This document shows, one piece after another, positions 5,887 to 9,201 of a DNA stretch of 9,201 bases. This DNA comes from JBKHXU01 sp046565865 (GTDB taxonomy: Bacteria > Pseudomonadota > Gammaproteobacteria > Acidiferrobacterales > Sulfurifustaceae): positions 1 through 9,201 of the forward strand of contig JBKHXU010000142.1 in the NCBI GenBank assembly GCA_046565865.1. The letters are read 5' to 3'. The position numbers and the translations under genes were made by a program. Within the stretch, counting starts at the first letter, position 1, and every line of letters starts with the position of its first letter. Below the pieces are notes generated by a model, which saw only the letters and a list, made by a program, of their open reading frames with translations, did no database searches and was not told where the DNA came from.

Positions 5887-6665
5887 GCGCCTCGTTCGTG
5901 CTACCGCGCCTGCGGGCCGGAGGGTTGGCGGTGTGGCGCCGCAACGCGCTGGTGTGGCGCAAGCTGATGGTGCCGAGTTTGCTGATCAATTTCGGCGAAC
6001 CGTTTTTGTATCTGCTCGGTCTCGGTTACGGACTCGGCATGTTCATCGGCGACATGATGCAGATGCCGTACCTCACCTTCCTCGCCTCCGGCATCCTGGC
6101 GTCGAGCAGCATGAACACCGCGAGCTTCGAGGGCATGTACTCGGTGTTCACGCGCATGGTGCCGCAGCGCACGTACGACGCGATCCTGGCGACGCCACTC
6201 GAAATCCAAGACATCCTCGCCGGCGAGTGGCTGTGGACTGCGACCAAGTGCGTCATCAGCGGCACCGGCATCTTGTTAGTGGCGACGTTGCTTGGCGCGG
6301 TACATAGCTGGACCGCGCTGTGGGTGATCCCGGTGCTGTTCCTCATCGGCATCTGCTTCGGCGGCATGGCGCTAGTGATGACCGCGTTCGCGCCGAGCTA
6401 CGACTATTTCAACTACTACTTCACGCTGCTGTTGACGCCGATGTTCATCCTCTCCGGCGTGTTCTATCCGGTATCCTCGCTGCCCGAGGTCGTGCAAGGG
6501 CTGGTGCAACTACTGCCGCTGACGCATGCGGTCGATCTGGTGCGGCCCCTCGTCGCCGGGCGCGCGCTCGATGGCGTCTGGATACACGTCGCGGTACTGC
6601 TCACGTACGGCATCGCCGGCTTCTTCGCCGCGGTTTACTTCGTGCGCCGCCGGCTCATCGTTTAG
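5883..6665 (+). CDS. ABC-2 type permease, NodJ-like
   Basis: Membrane subunit of 260 residues partnering the ATPase encoded just upstream; together they should form a dimer-of-dimers exporter in the inner membrane. About six hydrophobic segments are visible (roughly 30-52, 62-82, 113-140, 146-168, 180-198 and 230-254). The N-terminal amphipathic stretch WRRNALVWRKLMVPSLLINFGEPFLYLLGLGYG, the FEGMYSVFTRMVPQRTYDAILATPL loop and the SGVFYPVSSLP motif are typical of the NodJ branch of ABC-2 permeases. The start is set by the ATGA overlap with the ATPase stop. No periplasmic adaptor or outer-membrane gene is nearby. The azlC start follows 14 bases after its stop, so both transport systems probably share a transcript. 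Substrate unknown. Confidence 0.92.
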   Translation: MSASFVLPRLRAGGLAVWRRNALVWRKLMVPSLLINFGEPFLYLLGLGYGLGMFIGDMMQMPYLTFLASGILASSSMNTASFEGMYSVFTRMVPQRTYDAILATPLEIQDILAGEWLWTATKCVISGTGILLVATLLGAVHSWTALWVIPVLFLIGICFGGMALVMTAFAPSYDYFNYYFTLLLTPMFILSGVFYPVSSLPEVVQGLVQLLPLTHAVDLVRPLVAGRALDGVWIHVAVLLTYGIAGFFAAVYFVRRRLIV

Positions 6666-6679
6666 CGCCAAGCACGTCG

Positions 6680-7348
6680 ATGCACGCAGGCCGCGATCAT
6701 TGGCGCGATGGCGTCCGGGCCGCGATCGGCGCGGCGCCGACGTTCTTCAGCGTGTTCCTGAGTTTCGGCATCGCGGCCCAAGTGAGCGATGCGCCGCTAT
6801 GGGCGGCGCTGGCGCTGACGCTCGTCGTGTTCGCCTCGCCGGCGCAATTCGCCATGCTCGATGCCGCGAACGCATTACAAATGATCGTCGCCGGCGTCGT
6901 GGTGAACCTGCGGTTTTTCATGATGAGCCTGTCGTTGTCGCACCTGTTCGGCCGGCGTTCCCGCCGCGAGTTGCTAGTGTCGGCGCATTTCGTCGCCGCA
7001 ACGTCGTACCTGCTCACCTTCTTCGCCGCACGCAAACGGCCCGGGCTGGCGACGCACGCGTACTATCGTGGCGTGGTCGCGGTCGCATTTCCGGCCTCCG
7101 TGGTCGGCACCCTATTGGGATTCGCCGTCGGCGCCACGTTACCGCCGCTGGTGGCATTCGGCGCGACCTTGTTTCTGCCGATCTACTTCGCGCTGCTGCT
7201 GGCAAACGACTTGCGGGGACGCTACGAGGTGGGGGCGGCGCTGGCCGGTTTCATCGCGACACCGATGGCCGAATACGTACTGCCCGGCTGGGGCATGTTC
7301 GTCGCCGCGCTCGGCGTCGGTGCGCTGGTAACGGCGGTCGAACGATGA
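6680..7348 (+). CDS. azlC: AzlC family branched-chain amino acid exporter, large subunit
   Basis: Inner-membrane protein of 222 residues, homologous to AzlC/YgaZ. With the small subunit AzlD/YgaH this family exports branched-chain amino acids and analogues (azaleucine resistance in Bacillus, valine export in E. coli). Family hallmarks are the N-terminal GVRAAIGAAPTFFSVFLSFGIAA, the SPAQF motif at 53-57 and NLRFFMMS from residue 76. Hydrophobic segments then continue to the end (including the PPLVAFGATLFLPIYFALLL stretch). The ATG at 6680 is preceded by no good Shine-Dalgarno; the 14-base gap after the permease gene suggests re-initiation. Its TGA overlaps the azlD ATG, the usual coupling for this pair. 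Family identity is secure; the exact substrate is not. Confidence 0.92.
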   Translation: MHAGRDHWRDGVRAAIGAAPTFFSVFLSFGIAAQVSDAPLWAALALTLVVFASPAQFAMLDAANALQMIVAGVVVNLRFFMMSLSLSHLFGRRSRRELLVSAHFVAATSYLLTFFAARKRPGLATHAYYRGVVAVAFPASVVGTLLGFAVGATLPPLVAFGATLFLPIYFALLLANDLRGRYEVGAALAGFIATPMAEYVLPGWGMFVAALGVGALVTAVER

Positions 7349-7680
7349 CGACGTATCACTGGCTGCTTGTCATCGTTGGCGCCGGGATCGGCACGTATGC
7401 CCTGCGCGCGGCGCCGTTCGTGTCGGAGCGGCTGCGCAAGCTCGGGCAGGACAATTTCAAATTCTTAAGCTACGTCTCGTTCGCCATCGCCGCCGGCATC
7501 GTCGCGCGCGCACTGGTGTACCGAGGTGGCGAACTCGCCGCCCCGAACGAAATGGCGATCAAGCTCGGCGCGGTCGTCATCGCGCTCGTACTGCTGCGCC
7601 TGACGCGCAGTATTCCTCTTGCGCTGTTCAGTGGCGCGGCCTTCGGCGTATGGCTGAAATGGCTCGCGGCGGCGTACTAG
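7345..7680 (+). CDS. azlD: AzlD family branched-chain amino acid exporter, small subunit
   Basis: A 111-residue membrane protein, the partner required by AzlC. About four hydrophobic segments are visible (roughly 5-22, 44-60, 70-88 and 92-108). The TYALRAAPFV motif early in the chain and the SYVSFAIAAGIVARAL segment match the AzlD/YgaH family. The start is fixed by the ATGA overlap with azlC. It is the last gene of the plus-strand run; only 11 bases separate its TAG stop from the stop of the convergent 51-residue ORF, with no hairpin or T-run between them, so transcripts from the two sides may overlap. Confidence 0.93.
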   Translation: MTTYHWLLVIVGAGIGTYALRAAPFVSERLRKLGQDNFKFLSYVSFAIAAGIVARALVYRGGELAAPNEMAIKLGAVVIALVLLRLTRSIPLALFSGAAFGVWLKWLAAAY

Positions 7681-7691
7681 CTGAAGTCTCC

Positions 7692-7847
7692 TTAACCGAA
7701 CCACGCAATTGCGCCCGGCACGATCACCCATGCCAGCCCCTTCGCCAGAAAAAACCAAAAGCTCATCGCGCCGGCGCGCTTAACCCAGCGCGGGGCGCGC
7801 CGTCCTTGCTGGTAGATCGTCACTCCGTACATCGTCGCTGCGCTCAT
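7692..7847 (-). CDS. Small membrane protein (51 aa) downstream of catalase, unknown
   Basis: A short reverse-strand ORF of 51 residues starting MSAATMYGVTIYQQGRR. The start is strongly marked: GGAGGTG lies about 5 bases before the ATG, the best Shine-Dalgarno in the window. The protein has a polar, basic N-terminal half (QQGRRAPRWVKRAG, about 13-26) and one hydrophobic Trp/Phe-rich segment (about 27-50, from MSFWFFLAKG to IVPGAIAWFG), fitting a single-pass membrane peptide with its N-terminus in the cytoplasm. It lies 47 bases after the catalase stop, on the same strand, with a GTAG-headed hairpin between them, and could be the second gene of a catalase transcript. I do not recognise the family. 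Hydrophobicity and the ribosome site argue for real coding. Confidence 0.65.
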   Translation of the reverse strand: MSAATMYGVTIYQQGRRAPRWVKRAGAMSFWFFLAKGLAWVIVPGAIAWFG

Positions 7848-7858
7848 GGTTCACCTCC

Positions 7859-7888
7859 GTAGCCCGGTCGGGCATACACCCGACCGGG
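7859..7888. repeat. GTAG-headed hairpin after catalase, REP-like
   Basis: GTAG (7859-7862) leads into a perfect 10-base stem: CCCGGTCGGG (7863-7872), loop catacA, then CCCGACCGGG (7879-7888). It starts 6 bases after the catalase stop as read on the minus strand and ends just before the Shine-Dalgarno of the 51-residue ORF. The shape GTAG plus CCCGG...CCGGG is common between genes in gammaproteobacteria. No T-run follows the stem on the minus strand, so termination would be leaky; it may instead protect catalase mRNA or separate expression of the two genes. Confidence 0.6.
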
Positions 7889-7894
7889 GTTGGA

Positions 7895-9201
7895 TTACGC
7901 CGCCTTGGCGCCCGTGATCTCCGCCACATCGATACCCAGCGCCTCGGCCACACGCCGGCCGTATTGCGCGTCGGCTTGATAGAAGTGTCGCGCCTGACGC
8001 AATTGAATCGCGCGCGGCACGTCCTTCATGGAACCGACGATCGCGTCCACCAGCCGCGTCTGCGCCGCGGGTCCCATCAAGCGATACAGATCGCCCGCTT
8101 GGGTATAGTCGTCGTTGCCGGCGCGATGATCGTAGCGATCGGCGTCGCCGGAGATTTTCAACGGCGGCTCCTTCACCGACGGATCGTCGACCGGTCCGCC
8201 GAAGCTGTTCGGCTGGTACACGGGGCACTTGCCGCCGTTGCCGTCGAAGCGCATGGCGCCATCGCGGTGATAGCTATGCACCGGGCAACGCGGCTTGTTC
8301 ACCGGCAACTGGCCATAATTGATGCCGATGCGATAGCGGTGCGCGTCCGGGTACGAAAGCAGCCGCGCCTGCAGCATCTTGTCCGGCGACGGGCCCATGC
8401 CCGGGGGCGCGTTACCGGGCTCGAACGCCGCCTGCTCGACCTCGGCGAAAAAATTCTCCGGGTTGCGGTTGAGCGCGAGCACGCCGACCTCGATCAGCGG
8501 GTAGTCCTTGTGCGGCCACACCTTCGTGAGGTCGAACGGATTGATGCGATAGCCCTCGGCCTCGCGCTCCGGCATCACCTGCACGAATACGGTCCACTGC
8601 GGATACTCGCCGCGCGCGATGGCGTCGTGCAGGTCCTGCCGGTGCAGGTCCGGATTGTCGCCGGCGATGCGCGTCGCCTCATCCACCGTGAGGTTGCGAA
8701 TGCCCTGACGCGTCTTGAAATGCCACTTCACCCAAAAGCGCTCGCCGTTGGCGTTCCACAGGCTGTACGTGTGGCTCGAATAGCCGTTCATGTTCCGGTA
8801 GCTCGCGGGGATGCCGCGATCGCCAAAGAGCCACGTCACCTGGTGCAACGACTCGGGCGAGAGCGACCAGAAATCCCACTGCATGGTCGCGTCGCGCCGA
8901 CCGGTCACGGGGTGACGCTTCTGCGAGTGAATGAAGTCGGAGAACTTCAGCGGATCGCGGATGAAGAACACCGGCGTGTTGTTGCCGACCATGTCCCAGT
9001 TGCCTTCCTCGGTGTAGAACTTGACCGCGAAGCCGCGCGGGTCGCGCACGGTATCGGCGCTGCCGACCTCGCCGGCGACGGTCGAGAAGCGCACGAACGT
9101 CTCGCAGGTCTTACCGACGCGCTCGAACAGTTTGGCGCGCGTGTAGCGCGCGATGTCGCCGGTCACGGTGAACGTGCCGTACGCGCCCGCGCCCTTGGCG
9201 T
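7895..9201 (-). CDS. katA: Monofunctional heme catalase (N-terminus cut by window edge)
   Basis: Catalase converting hydrogen peroxide to water and oxygen, small-subunit type judging from length and the absence of a C-terminal flavodoxin-like domain. 434 full codons are visible, beginning AKGAGAYGTFTVTGDI. The preceding codon is cut one base in and ends AC, which fits the catalytic His of the family motif VVHAKG. The essential Asn is in VGNNTPVFFIRDPLKFSDFIHSQKRHP (codon 8981-8983) and the heme-ligand Tyr in RLLSYPDAHRYRIG (codon 8351-8353). GYSSHTYSLWNANGERFWVKWHFKT and NSFGGP are typical catalase blocks. The true start lies outside the window; the in-frame GTG at 9166 is internal. About 50-60 N-terminal residues are missing. 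The stop is followed by a hairpin and a small ORF. The symbol katA is by type only. Confidence 0.96.
   Translation of the reverse strand, partial: AKGAGAYGTFTVTGDIARYTRAKLFERVGKTCETFVRFSTVAGEVGSADTVRDPRGFAVKFYTEEGNWDMVGNNTPVFFIRDPLKFSDFIHSQKRHPVTGRRDATMQWDFWSLSPESLHQVTWLFGDRGIPASYRNMNGYSSHTYSLWNANGERFWVKWHFKTRQGIRNLTVDEATRIAGDNPDLHRQDLHDAIARGEYPQWTVFVQVMPEREAEGYRINPFDLTKVWPHKDYPLIEVGVLALNRNPENFFAEVEQAAFEPGNAPPGMGPSPDKMLQARLLSYPDAHRYRIGINYGQLPVNKPRCPVHSYHRDGAMRFDGNGGKCPVYQPNSFGGPVDDPSVKEPPLKISGDADRYDHRAGNDDYTQAGDLYRLMGPAAQTRLVDAIVGSMKDVPRAIQLRQARHFYQADAQYGRRVAEALGIDVAEITGAKAA

Noticed and set aside
4978..6665. True nodulation genes nodI/nodJ
   Set aside because: No other nod genes or host-signalling context; this family is widespread in non-symbiotic bacteria.

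Overview
The window is a GC-rich, densely packed bacterial chromosome segment. It carries bioB, cbpA-cbpM, a NodI/NodJ-type ABC transporter, azlC-azlD and a heme catalase. This set, the GTAG-headed hairpins and the BirA-like operator fit a pseudomonadote, most likely a gammaproteobacterium. That assignment is inferred from gene content and codon style; no rRNA or other marker is present.

Layout: (1) 1-869, minus strand, the first 289 codons of biotin synthase (bioB), cut by the left edge. A candidate promoter with a BirA-like inverted repeat over its -35 element lies upstream (902-955). (2) 1001-1336, plus strand, an unidentified 111-residue membrane protein whose stop overlaps the stop of the convergent next gene. 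(3) 1333-2205, minus strand, an SDR oxidoreductase of the YghA/general-stress type. (4) A 174-base divergent spacer with an inverted repeat. (5) 2380-3476, plus strand, an exported TIM-barrel amidohydrolase followed by a small DUF3565-type Cys/His protein. (6) 3485-3508, a GTAG-headed hairpin. (7) 3555-4836, plus strand, the co-chaperone pair cbpA-cbpM. (8) 4842-4931, a dispersed palindromic repeat of about 90 bases. (9) 4978-7680, plus strand, a tight four-gene run: ABC ATPase, ABC permease, azlC and azlD, with two ATGA overlaps. (10) 7692-7847, minus strand, a 51-residue membrane protein with a strong ribosome-binding site. (11) A second GTAG-headed hairpin. (12) 7895-9201, minus strand, a catalase cut by the right edge one base inside its catalytic His codon.

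Together the genes cover biotin synthesis, stress and redox functions (SDR, CbpA/CbpM, catalase) and small-molecule export (ABC exporter, AzlCD). I see no rRNA, tRNA, CRISPR array, transposase, phage gene or toxin-antitoxin module. I found no convincing new multi-gene system. The points most worth following are the 51-residue ORF after catalase, the candidate BirA control of bioB, and three repeat or hairpin elements placed exactly at gene boundaries.
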